Shown piece by piece: positions 1 to 6,259 of a stretch of DNA of 29,190 nt. Made by a program: the position numbers and the translations under genes. The stretch's first letter is position 1; each line of letters opens with the position of its first letter. This DNA comes from Minisyncoccota bacterium (lineage in GTDB: Bacteria; Patescibacteriota; Minisyncoccia; Minisyncoccales; UBA5738), in contig JALOQL010000001.1 in the NCBI GenBank assembly GCA_025453415.1, positions 1 to 29,190 on the forward strand. The letters are read 5' to 3'. The notes below the pieces were generated by a model that did no database searches, was not told the origin of the DNA, and saw nothing but the letters and a program-made list of their open reading frames with translations.

Positions 1-1002
1 CGCATCCATCGACACCGGGTAATACATCGCGATCGTTTTGTATTTTCCTCCGTAATAAAAATAAGATCGCCAAAAAATCCGCGAATCGTCCGAAACCGCG
101 TTGTAAGGATAACCGACTTCCAGCAAGGTTTTCAACGGCATAGCATGGCTGGAAAATGTCACCAGCTGTTCGGGCCGCTCCTGCTGCATCATCTCAAAAA
201 AGGTGCATGACGTGGCCACAATGCGGCTGACAAACGGGGCATCCCAGATATTGTTGTTGTAAACCGGTATCGGCTGGTAGCTTTTGCGCAAGTGGTCCGG
301 CTCGCTCAAATAATACCAGCTGAGGCAGGAAAAATACTGCGGATAGGGCTTGGTATCGATATCGAAAAGAGAAACGACAACATTCTCGTGATCGATACCG
401 GTTTGCGGCAAGTTGTTTTTCTTGATGTGGTTGATCGCCCAATTGACGTTGGCGCCCTTGCCCTGCAATTCCCCGGCAATCCCTTTCGGATGCACCGCTG
501 ACCAAAGCGCGAAGAATTTCCCGCGGTATTCGGACCGGACCTCGTCAAGGATCTTGCGCGCCGATGGGATATCTTCGATCGCCAAAAGCACGATCACCCT
601 GCCCTTGGGATAATCGGTATTGACCAGGGAATCAAGAGTCGCCCGCACCACTTCCCCGCTCTCGCTGGCAAACGGCAGGACCACCAAATGGTAAATATTC
701 TGCCATCGGCCGGGAAAATCTTTTTCCAGACGCGCCCACCAATTGGCTTTTATGTGCGCCTGCATTTTTCTGTAGCTGGCAATCTGGTGCATCGCCAAAT
801 ACAGCACCCGGCACAACCAATAAAGGTCGAACGCAATAATAAACACCGCCGTACCCAAAGGCCAGAACCACGATAAAACGAAACCGAAAAGCAAAGTGAT
901 CCACGCCAGCACTCCGGGAATGATTTCGAGAAAACGGTACCCCGCCCGGGCGAATCCCTTCAGGTCTTCGGCGCGGGAAAGATTAATGTAATTGACGGAC
1001 AT
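1..1002 (-). CDS. Membrane-anchored family 2 glycosyltransferase, 3' end cut by the window edge
   Basis: An open frame runs without a stop from an ATG at 1002 to the first base, giving 334 visible residues; the C-terminus lies outside the window. Residues 18-70 hold two hydrophobic segments (RFLEIIPGVLAWITLLFGF and a following FIIAFDLYWL stretch). A GT-A-like domain follows: HLVVLPFASESGEVVRATLD at its start, a DxD-type metal/nucleotide-sugar site in SLFDIDTKPYPQYF, and a later VSDDSRIFWR segment in the position of the acidic/QxxRW region of processive GT2 enzymes. It would transfer a sugar from a nucleotide donor at the membrane, perhaps for an envelope glycan; the substrate cannot be read. 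No Shine-Dalgarno precedes the start. Family confidence is good, specificity unknown. Confidence 0.8.
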   Translation of the reverse strand, partial: MSVNYINLSRAEDLKGFARAGYRFLEIIPGVLAWITLLFGFVLSWFWPLGTAVFIIAFDLYWLCRVLYLAMHQIASYRKMQAHIKANWWARLEKDFPGRWQNIYHLVVLPFASESGEVVRATLDSLVNTDYPKGRVIVLLAIEDIPSARKILDEVRSEYRGKFFALWSAVHPKGIAGELQGKGANVNWAINHIKKNNLPQTGIDHENVVVSLFDIDTKPYPQYFSCLSWYYLSEPDHLRKSYQPIPVYNNNIWDAPFVSRIVATSCTFFEMMQQERPEQLVTFSSHAMPLKTLLEVGYPYNAVSDDSRIFWRSYFYYGGKYKTIAMYYPVSMDA

Positions 1003-1144
1003 ATTTTGCGGCCTACTGCGTTAAAACTTGTTCCTTCGCCAAAGCTTCAGAAGGACAAGCCGCAGGACCACTGCTTCTGCTGCAGATGGCGCAAAAGTTG
1101 CTCCATATAATAAATTTTCATCGACAGTGCCTGTGGCGAAGCGG

Positions 1145-1216
1145 TGGCCCCAGCGGGAATCGAACCCGCGTTTTCGCCTTGAAGGGGCGACGTCCTAACC
1201 GTTAGACGATGGGGCC
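1145..1216 (-). tRNA. tRNA-Glu (anticodon TTC)
   Basis: A 72-nt cloverleaf: acceptor GGCCCCA/TGGGGCC, D arm around GTCTAACGGTTAGGAC, anticodon stem TCGCC/GGCGA with loop CCTTCAA (TTC at 34-36), T arm GCGGG-TTCGATT-CCCGC and discriminator A. The 3' CCA is not encoded (CCGC follows), so it must be added after transcription. Confidence 0.95.
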
Positions 1217-1238
1217 AAAATCCATGCAAAACGTTGTT

Positions 1239-1267
1239 AGCATAACAGAAAATGCGGGAAAAGTCCA
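1239..1267 (-). promoter_or_regulatory. Sigma70-type promoter of tRNA-Glu
   Basis: Read on the minus strand: TGGACT (1262-1267), a 17-nt spacer, then TATGCT (1239-1244). Transcription would begin near 1232, about 16 nt before the mature tRNA 5' end. Confidence 0.55.
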
Positions 1268-1379
1268 CCCTTTCATACCTCGGACCACTTACAATAATCT
1301 CCTCCCCCGAGCCCCCGGCTAACGCCTCCGCCTAGAGTTTCCCGGCATATCAAAAGCCGGCCACTGTTTTAACCGGTTT

Positions 1380-1775
1380 TTATAAGTTTTTCAGCATTTC
1401 CATTCCTATATGGGGATCGTCGTAAACCTCGCCGGGAGGCGTCAGGTCGATCGCCTGCTCGAAAAAATCCCGAGCGCTGGGTTTGTTGCCCATCTTGGCG
1501 AAGATCATTCCCATCGCATTGGACACGGCTGCGGCGCGGTAATCTTTTTTCAGGTAGTTGTTGAACTTTGCCAGATACTGCTCGGAAATAACACCCTTGC
1601 CGACGATCGCATCGGCTACCGCCGGCTCTGATTTTTCGGCGGCAGCGCGCGCTTCGTCCACCAAAACATCGAGCGCCCGGCTGTAGGCGTTCAATGATTT
1701 TTCCAACTCCCCTGCCTGCTCAAATCTCGCCGCTTCCTCCATCAGCAGTTTTGAATTTTTATTTTCGTTATCCAT
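1380..1775 (-). CDS. Small TPR-like hypothetical protein
   Basis: 131 residues with no signal peptide or membrane segment. The N-terminal half (EEAARFEQAGELEKSLNAYS and following) and C-terminal half (NAMGMIFAKMGNKPSARDFF followed by EQAIDL) each look like a tetratricopeptide helix pair, with the small-residue/aromatic spacing and the acidic ending typical of TPRs. About 55 helical residues lie between them. Such proteins are usually protein-binding scaffolds; no partner is identifiable. The gene starts 15 bp after the upstream HD-hydrolase gene and is very likely co-transcribed with it. The ATG at 1775 is preceded by A/T-rich sequence without a ribosome-binding site. Confidence 0.7.
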   Translation of the reverse strand: MDNENKNSKLLMEEAARFEQAGELEKSLNAYSRALDVLVDEARAAAEKSEPAVADAIVGKGVISEQYLAKFNNYLKKDYRAAAVSNAMGMIFAKMGNKPSARDFFEQAIDLTPPGEVYDDPHIGMEMLKNL

Positions 1776-1790
1776 TTTTATTTCGCGAAA

Positions 1791-2375
1791 TTATTTCCGA
1801 AATTTTTTCCTGATCGCGTCGATCTCCATCCACCATTCTTCCATTCCGGCTTTGCCTATCAGCACGTAAAGATCCTGGGCGGATTTTGTCGAAAAATATC
1901 CGTCGATGCTTTCGTACCAAAGCGCCGCTTTCTGGTTGCCATTCTCCGAGTAATACCGAGACTGGATCGCCATATCTAGAAAATCGGCATCCTGGGCCAC
2001 CCGCGCTTCTTTGGTTTTCATTTCTTTCAGTTCGTCAAAAACCGACTTCATTTGCTCCCCCACCGGCAGATCGCGCAACTGGTCGGCAACCGCCCGCTCT
2101 TTCTTGTTTTCGTAATCGGTGTAAACGCGCGCCACCCAATTGGCGTCGCCAAGCCGCAATTCAGCGGTATCGTGGAAAAGAGACAGCGCCGCGGCGCGAT
2201 CCGGATCGGCGTCTTCCATCAGCGCCAACACATAAGCGATCTGGCCGGATACGCCGGCATGGTCCGCCAAAGATTCCGGAACCTTTATTCCGATCCTTTG
2301 CCAGCCGGTACGCGCCGTGGTTTTGGCGCCTGCCAGTTCGAATAAAAAGTTTGCGATCTTTTTGATATTGTCCAT
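1791..2375 (-). CDS. HD-domain phosphohydrolase (YfbR-like)
   Basis: 194 residues. Metal-binding HD signature: H39 in ADHAG, the H68-D69 pair in SLFHDTAELRLGD, and a distal Asp near 130 in RVAQDADFLD. The pattern W...(15 residues)..EH/DH...HDxxExxxGD is that of the HD_3/YfbR 5'-nucleotidase group, which dephosphorylates nucleoside monophosphates; the exact substrate here is inference. Cytosolic, no extra domains. It heads a two-gene operon with the TPR-like gene. Its predicted promoter leaves only about 5 nt between transcription start and ATG, so the mRNA would be nearly leaderless. Confidence 0.8.
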   Translation of the reverse strand: MDNIKKIANFLFELAGAKTTARTGWQRIGIKVPESLADHAGVSGQIAYVLALMEDADPDRAAALSLFHDTAELRLGDANWVARVYTDYENKKERAVADQLRDLPVGEQMKSVFDELKEMKTKEARVAQDADFLDMAIQSRYYSENGNQKAALWYESIDGYFSTKSAQDLYVLIGKAGMEEWWMEIDAIRKKFRK

Positions 2376-2385
2376 ATGTTTTTTA

Positions 2386-2414
2386 ATATTATTTAGTGTT
2401 GATTATGTTAGCAA
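2386..2414 (-). promoter_or_regulatory. Promoter of the HD/TPR operon
   Basis: Minus strand: TTGCTA (2409-2414), a 17-nt spacer, TAATAT (2386-2391). The -10 box ends 10 nt before the ATG at 2375, predicting a 4-5 nt leader. Confidence 0.5.
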
Positions 2415-2445
2415 ACACCCGTCAAAATTCAACCCGCAGAACCCG

Positions 2446-3540
2446 TCACTTCAGAATGTCGAGCAATTCCTGGAAAACGAATATTCGGTTGCGCTTCCTA
2501 CCCGGCTCCTCTTTTAATATCCCCATCTGCACGAATTTTTCCAGCAGGTTGTAGATCGTCTGCGGATTTTTGGTCTTCAATTTGTCCTTGATCTTTACGA
2601 ATGAAACTACCGGCGAAGAAAAAATAAAATCCAGGAGGTTTGCGGCATAAACCGAGTTGGCGGCGACAACTTCCTTTTTCAATCGTTCGTTGAGTTCGAT
2701 GATCCTCGATATCGAGGCCTGCGTTTTAAGCGATTGGGTGATCAGCGCCAGAAGGAAGAATTTCAGCCACCCCGTCCAATCCCCCTTTTCCGTGACGCCG
2801 CGCAGATAGCCGTAATAATCGGGTCGGTTCCTTTCGAAATATTCGCTTATGTACAAAAGCGGCGATGACAGCATTTCTCTTTGGTACAAAAACAGCGGGA
2901 TTAGCAACCGACCAACGCGGCCGTTGCCGTCGCGGAACGGATGAATCGCTTCCAGCTGGTAATGCGCCACGCCGATCTGAACCAAAAGGTCAGCCTCCCG
3001 GTTGGAACTCACGTAACTTTCCCATTGCGCCAAAAGCCCGGTCAGAAACTCCGGCGCCGGAGGAACATAACTTGCATCTTCAATGCCGGCGCCGCGCGGA
3101 CCGATGTAGACCCTTCCCGACCGGAACTGTCCGCGGTCCTTGTCGCTGCCGCGCGACGAATCCAAAATAATGTAATGAATCTTTTTTATAAACGACTGGT
3201 TGATGGAACGGCCTTTCAATTCTTCCATGGAAAAATTCATCGCGCGCCTATAATTGATAATTTCGGTAATATCTTGTTCGCGATCCCCGCTCGCCACATT
3301 GCCACCCTGCGCCTCATATTCGAAAACGTCCTCGAGCGTTGCTTGCGTGCCTTCGATACGAGAGCTCAAAACCGCTTCCTTTGTCAGCAGAGGCGTCACC
3401 AACAATTCCGGGCTCAATACATTTTTGCGCAATAGCCCGTTGAGTTCGCCGATGGCCCCGTGCGCCTCGCCCAAAACGCGCACCAACGGCACATAATCGA
3501 TCTGCGGCGGGAGACCCGCCTCGTTAAATGTTTTCGCCAT
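2446..3540 (-). CDS. Fic-domain protein with N-terminal autoinhibitory motif and C-terminal winged helix
   Basis: 364 residues from the ATG at 3540. The complete catalytic motif HPFRDGNGRVGR is at 200-211, so the enzyme should be able to transfer AMP (or another nucleotide moiety) to a target hydroxyl. An inhibitory helix motif SSRIEG, matching (S/T)xxxE(G/N), sits upstream at 59-64, making this a class II (intramolecularly inhibited) Fic protein. Residues about 300-345 look like a winged HTH (IKDKLKTKNPQTIYNLLEKF and following), common in solitary chromosomal Fic proteins. A frame-open extension to an ATG at 3633 is rejected because it would translate through the promoter and a palindromic operator. 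The DNA-binding domain plus the palindrome just downstream of the promoter suggest autoregulation. No antitoxin gene is adjacent. The target is unknown. Confidence 0.92.
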   Translation of the reverse strand: MAKTFNEAGLPPQIDYVPLVRVLGEAHGAIGELNGLLRKNVLSPELLVTPLLTKEAVLSSRIEGTQATLEDVFEYEAQGGNVASGDREQDITEIINYRRAMNFSMEELKGRSINQSFIKKIHYIILDSSRGSDKDRGQFRSGRVYIGPRGAGIEDASYVPPAPEFLTGLLAQWESYVSSNREADLLVQIGVAHYQLEAIHPFRDGNGRVGRLLIPLFLYQREMLSSPLLYISEYFERNRPDYYGYLRGVTEKGDWTGWLKFFLLALITQSLKTQASISRIIELNERLKKEVVAANSVYAANLLDFIFSSPVVSFVKIKDKLKTKNPQTIYNLLEKFVQMGILKEEPGRKRNRIFVFQELLDILK

Positions 3541-3564
3541 AGAACGAATAGAATAAGATCCATC

Positions 3565-3601
3565 GTTATTCCAGCAGACTGGAATAACGCGAATTGTTAT
3601 T
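3565..3601 (-). promoter_or_regulatory. Palindromic operator candidate upstream of the Fic gene
   Basis: A perfect 10-bp inverted repeat GTTATTCCAG (3565-3574) / CTGGAATAAC (3579-3588) with loop CAGA. A third GTTATTC copy at 3595-3601 pairs with GAATAAC at 3582-3588 across 6 bp. The site lies between the predicted transcription start and the ATG. It could bind the Fic protein's winged helix or form an mRNA hairpin. Confidence 0.55.
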
Positions 3602-3604
3602 CTA

Positions 3605-3633
3605 ATTCTACGCCATCGCCGGATAATACTCAA
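3605..3633 (-). promoter_or_regulatory. Promoter of the Fic gene
   Basis: Minus strand: TTGAGT (3628-3633), a 17-nt spacer, TAGAAT (3605-3610). Predicted start near 3598, immediately next to the palindrome cluster. Confidence 0.55.
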
Positions 3634-3660
3634 ACAAAAACCCCGCTCGCGCGGGATCTT
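3632..3660 (-). terminator. Intrinsic terminator of the HTH/coiled-coil gene
   Basis: Minus strand: stem CCCGC-GCGA-GCGGG (3642-3655) followed by GTTTTTGTTT. It ends transcription of the 3685-4653 gene and separates it from the Fic promoter, whose -35 box abuts it. Confidence 0.8.
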
Positions 3661-3684
3661 TTTCCTACCAAGACAATTAACCGA

Positions 3685-4653
3685 TTAACCGAAGAATTTG
3701 CCGAACAGGCTTTTTTTTGTACCGGCATCCGCCCTATCTGTTCCGGTTCGCGGAATCGACCGGTCCACGCTAGCTGGCGGATTGGGTACCAAATTGGCTT
3801 GTGTGTCTTGCAAATCGTTTAGCGTTGCCGACACTTCGGCGTTAGACATAAACACTTCCTCTTGGGCCGCCTGGGGCGTCGGCGCCGGACGCGGCGATTC
3901 TTCCGGCGTTGCGGTCATGCGGCCCGCCGGGCTTGATTCGGCGCGCTCGCTTTGGCGATGCTCTTTATTCTTGGGCTTTTCCAACAACACCATTTTGTCC
4001 TGCAAGCCTTTCAGCAAAATATTGGTCTCCCGGTTCCTTTCGATGAGCTGGCCGATCTTTTCGTCAAGGTTTTTTATCTGCGCATCTTTCACGTTCAACT
4101 GATCCCGCAACATTTCTGTCGTCTCTTTGAGTAGTGTGATTATCTGCCCGTCGCCTGTGCCCCTGACCTCAGCCTCCCTGATTTTGGCGGGCGCCGTTTC
4201 AGCAACAGAAGCTTTTGGCGACACGGGGTCACTTTTCGCCACCGGCTCATCCGGCGCGTTTTCCATTTCAATTTTTCTTGCCCGCCTTTGGGGCTGAACC
4301 GGTGCGGCCTCGCCTCCCGCGACCGGAAAAGAAATTCCCGGGATTATTATCGGCGCCTGCTGCTTGACCGCGGGCGGATAAGCCAGGTTGGCAAAACTTG
4401 CCATCGGCCCCACTTGCTGCGCCGGCTCCGCCACGCCGCCATAATTGCCCAGAGCGTCCTGATGCCCTTTTAATTCCAGCACCTCGTCCCTACTGAAACG
4501 ATATTCCAAAGTTCCCTGGCGGCTTTTTATTCCGCGCGGATGCAAAATGTGGCGGTGCACATAACGCGTGACGGTCCGCGTGCTTTTTCCAAGGATTTCG
4601 CAAACCTCATAAAGGGTCAACAAATAATCTTCGCGGCTCGGTATTGGTTCCAT
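3685..4653 (-). CDS. HTH DNA-binding protein with coiled coil and low-complexity linkers
   Basis: 322 residues. Residues 10-65 form a MerR/excisionase-like helix-turn-helix: LLTLYEVCEILGKSTRTVTR is a textbook HTH, followed by a basic wing and FSRDEVLEL. Residues 75-165 are a Pro/Ala-rich linker. Residues 170-226 form a strong coiled coil (repeated LLKETTEMLRDQL / IKNLDEKIGQLIERN heptads), so it probably oligomerises. The tail is disordered and ends in a basic/aromatic KKSLFGKFFG. The layout recalls plasmid/phage partition or copy-control regulators (HTH plus coiled coil), but there is no plasmid context. It could be a transcription regulator or a nucleoid organiser. It stands alone, with its own promoter and terminator. 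The function is not recognised beyond DNA binding. Confidence 0.7.
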   Translation of the reverse strand: MEPIPSREDYLLTLYEVCEILGKSTRTVTRYVHRHILHPRGIKSRQGTLEYRFSRDEVLELKGHQDALGNYGGVAEPAQQVGPMASFANLAYPPAVKQQAPIIIPGISFPVAGGEAAPVQPQRRARKIEMENAPDEPVAKSDPVSPKASVAETAPAKIREAEVRGTGDGQIITLLKETTEMLRDQLNVKDAQIKNLDEKIGQLIERNRETNILLKGLQDKMVLLEKPKNKEHRQSERAESSPAGRMTATPEESPRPAPTPQAAQEEVFMSNAEVSATLNDLQDTQANLVPNPPASVDRSIPRTGTDRADAGTKKSLFGKFFG

Positions 4654-4683
4654 TTTTTTAATGGTTAGTATTTCGTATATTAC

Positions 4684-4712
4684 AGTTTAAATAATCCCGG
4701 GGGTTTTTGCAA
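4684..4712 (-). promoter_or_regulatory. Possible promoter of the HTH/coiled-coil gene
   Basis: Minus strand: TTGCAA (4707-4712), a 17-nt spacer, TAAACT (4684-4689). Both boxes are imperfect. The remaining divergent spacer (4713-4788) shows nothing else recognisable. Confidence 0.35.
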
Positions 4713-4788
4713 AATCGCGGCGGCTTCAATTGCGGCTCGTTACCGTCATGTCTGTTTTAATCGGAATCGTCGGATTACTGTCGCATTA

Positions 4789-4816
4789 TTGAATTACCTT
4801 TTTGAATTGCTATAAT
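4789..4816 (+). promoter_or_regulatory. Promoter of the polytopic membrane protein gene
   Basis: TTGAAT (4789-4794), a 16-nt spacer, TATAAT (4811-4816). Predicted start near 4823, giving a 16-nt A/T-rich leader with no Shine-Dalgarno before the ATG at 4839. Confidence 0.65.
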
Positions 4817-4838
4817 TTTATAAAATAACCAAATAAAA

Positions 4839-5747
4839 ATGAACCAAAACATGCCTGCCGCCAGCAATCCCGTTTCCGGTGCTTCCGAAAAAATCATGCC
4901 CGGTTTTTTCCAACTGCTGAATGAAACATTTGCCCTTTATGGACAAAAATGGAAATCATTTACAATCCTGGTATTGGCAATGTACGGTTTTTTTATTGTC
5001 GCCTTGTTCGTGCTTTTGGCAGCAATATTTGCGGTCAGGTTCATATATGAAGCCAGTAGCGCCGCGGCGGTCATTGTTGGTATAATGGCCGCCGTTGTTG
5101 GTATCGTTGCCTATGTGTATGTAACTATTTGGTTTGCGGTCGCCATGATAATTATTTTACGCGACAACAAAGAATCGATCGGTTTTGCCGAGACTTTAAA
5201 GCGTGCGCTACCGTATATCGGACAATACTTCTTGGTCAATATCGTCGCCGGGTTGATCGAACTGCTGGGATTTATCCTGTTGATCATTCCGGGAATAATA
5301 TTTTCCGTTTGGTATATGTCGGCCCGCTACCTAGTGGTCACAAATGGCGAGAAGGGGATGACTGCCATCACAAAAAGTCGGGAACTGGCGCGCGGACAAT
5401 TTTGGAAGATATTCGTTCTGGCATTGCTGGGATCGATCGCGCTGATCATTTTACAATTTGCAGTTTCGATGGTTCCATTCTTCGGATCTTTGATCGTTGG
5501 CCTTGTGTTGGCGCCGCTCGCCCTGATTTATTCCTACCAGATCTTTGACCACCTGAGGATCGTTAAAGGTGTCGCCATTTCAGCTACCGGCGCCAACATC
5601 GCTGTCGGACAGCCGGGAACCGGCACCGCACTACCGAAAACCATGGCCGGTCTGGGATTGATCGTATTCATAGTTTTAATCGGTCTGGCAATCGCATTCG
5701 CGCCGCAAATCGCGCCGTTTTTCCAGCAAGGATTTTCAGCATTTTGA
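4839..5747 (+). CDS. Polytopic integral membrane protein (GPDPase-membrane-domain/DUF975-like)
   Basis: 302 residues with a short polar N-terminus and about six hydrophobic segments: near 41-70, 78-110, 136-160, 190-215, 217-235 and 266-290. The central LLIIPGIIFSVWYMSARYLVV stretch followed by a KSRELARGQFWKIF helix resembles the membrane domain found in glycerophosphoryl diester phosphodiesterase-associated proteins and the DUF975 group: a 'PGI...W...YLV' motif followed by a W/KS..L..G..W amphipathic helix. No catalytic domain is fused to it. These proteins are common in Gram-positives and Patescibacteria, with role unknown. Monocistronic, with a clear promoter and terminator. Confidence 0.7.
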   Translation: MNQNMPAASNPVSGASEKIMPGFFQLLNETFALYGQKWKSFTILVLAMYGFFIVALFVLLAAIFAVRFIYEASSAAAVIVGIMAAVVGIVAYVYVTIWFAVAMIIILRDNKESIGFAETLKRALPYIGQYFLVNIVAGLIELLGFILLIIPGIIFSVWYMSARYLVVTNGEKGMTAITKSRELARGQFWKIFVLALLGSIALIILQFAVSMVPFFGSLIVGLVLAPLALIYSYQIFDHLRIVKGVAISATGANIAVGQPGTGTALPKTMAGLGLIVFIVLIGLAIAFAPQIAPFFQQGFSAF

Positions 5748-5779
5748 GACCGATCAATCAAGAGAGTCAAAATCTTTTA

Positions 5780-5815
5780 AAAAAACAAACAGCGCTGACG
5801 CGCTTTTTGTTTTTG
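5780..5815 (+). terminator. Intrinsic terminator after the membrane protein gene
   Basis: Stem AGCGC-TGAC-GCGCT (5791-5804) followed by TTTTGTTTTT. A-rich sequence on the 5' side can extend the pairing. Confidence 0.8.
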
Positions 5816-5863
5816 GCAATTGGGGAGTCTGCCATTGACGGCGTGAACTCCACGATTCCCGGC

Positions 5864-5907
5864 ACAAAATGAAAAACAGAGGCGTTAACCTCTGTTTTTC
5901 ATTTTGT
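5864..5907. terminator. 19-bp perfect palindrome, bidirectional terminator at the tRNA-Pro 3' end
   Basis: The arms 5864-5882 and 5889-5907 are perfectly complementary around a 6-nt centre. Read either way, the core CAGAGG/CCTCTG is followed by TTTTTCATTTTG. It would stop tRNA-Pro transcription on the minus strand and back up the plus-strand terminator. The outermost base pair includes the tRNA discriminator base (5907). Confidence 0.75.
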
Positions 5908-5977
5908 CGGGGAGCAGGGAATCGAACCCTGTCTGCACGAACCCGAATCGTGCGTACTACCGGCATACTCCTCCCCG
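5907..5977 (-). tRNA. tRNA-Pro (anticodon CGG)
   Basis: 71-nt cloverleaf with acceptor CGGGGAG/CTCCCCG; the C1-G72 pair is typical of tRNA-Pro. Anticodon stem CACGA/TCGTG with loop TTCGGGT (CGG), T arm CAGGG-TTCGATT-CCCTG, discriminator A. CCA is not encoded. Confidence 0.94.
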
Positions 5978-6014
5978 TCACGCTGAACGTGACAACTGGG
6001 ACGCTCAGCATCCC
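5977..6014. repeat. Paired-palindrome element, copy 1
   Basis: Two 17-nt imperfect palindromes, GTCACGCTGAACGTGAC (5977-5993) and GGGACGCTCAGCATCCC (5998-6014), separated by AACT. The first touches the 5' base of tRNA-Pro, so the element lies in the tRNA precursor's leader. A second copy of the same architecture is at 6138-6175. Confidence 0.6.
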
Positions 6015-6024
6015 GAACATTAGC

Positions 6025-6053
6025 ATTCTAAATGATTTTGCCGATTTTGTAAA
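6025..6053 (-). promoter_or_regulatory. Promoter of tRNA-Pro
   Basis: Minus strand: TTTACA (6048-6053), a 17-nt spacer, TAGAAT (6025-6030). Transcription would run through paired-palindrome copy 1 before entering the tRNA. Confidence 0.6.
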
Positions 6054-6137
6054 TCTTGCTCTGTCTCTCCTGTATTTTTCCAATCCCTCCAACCATGACC
6101 GTTCTCAACAATCTTATTTGTGGGCTTTGTTTCGCGC

Positions 6138-6175
6138 GGAACGCTAAGCGTTCCAATTGTCCCGCTTAGCGGGAC
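6138..6175. repeat. Paired-palindrome element, copy 2
   Basis: GGAACGCTAAGCGTTCC (6138-6154) and GTCCCGCTTAGCGGGAC (6159-6175), separated by AATT. Both copies have 17 nt + AAYT + 17 nt, with a CGCTNA core near each centre. It resembles REP/BIME-type extragenic palindromes. Confidence 0.6.
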
Positions 6176-6193
6176 GACGGCGCGATAACACCA

Positions 6194-6219
6194 GGAATTT
6201 TACCAACAGGTAAAATTCC
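6194..6219. repeat. 11-bp inverted repeat downstream of the CCA-adding enzyme gene
   Basis: GGAATTTTACC (6194-6204) / GGTAAAATTCC (6209-6219) with loop AACA, about 40 bp after the stop of the minus-strand gene. No T-tract follows, so it is more likely a 3'-end stabiliser or a pause site than a classic terminator. The rest of the gene-free interval 5978-6259 shows only the elements listed. Confidence 0.6.
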
Positions 6220-6259
6220 GTGCCGCTAAAAACAATTGCCGACGACTGACACGCCACCC

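Noticed and set aside
1276..1379. Terminator downstream of the TPR-like gene
   Set aside because: CCGG-containing segments can pair only weakly and the T-tracts are misplaced, so I do not call one.
3541..3633. N-terminal extension of the Fic protein to an upstream ATG
   Set aside because: Would translate through the predicted promoter -10 and the operator palindrome, and the added residues are unlike Fic N-termini.
2446..3633. Fic/antitoxin toxin-antitoxin pair
   Set aside because: No small antitoxin gene adjoins it. Inhibition is built into the protein by its own SSRIEG motif.
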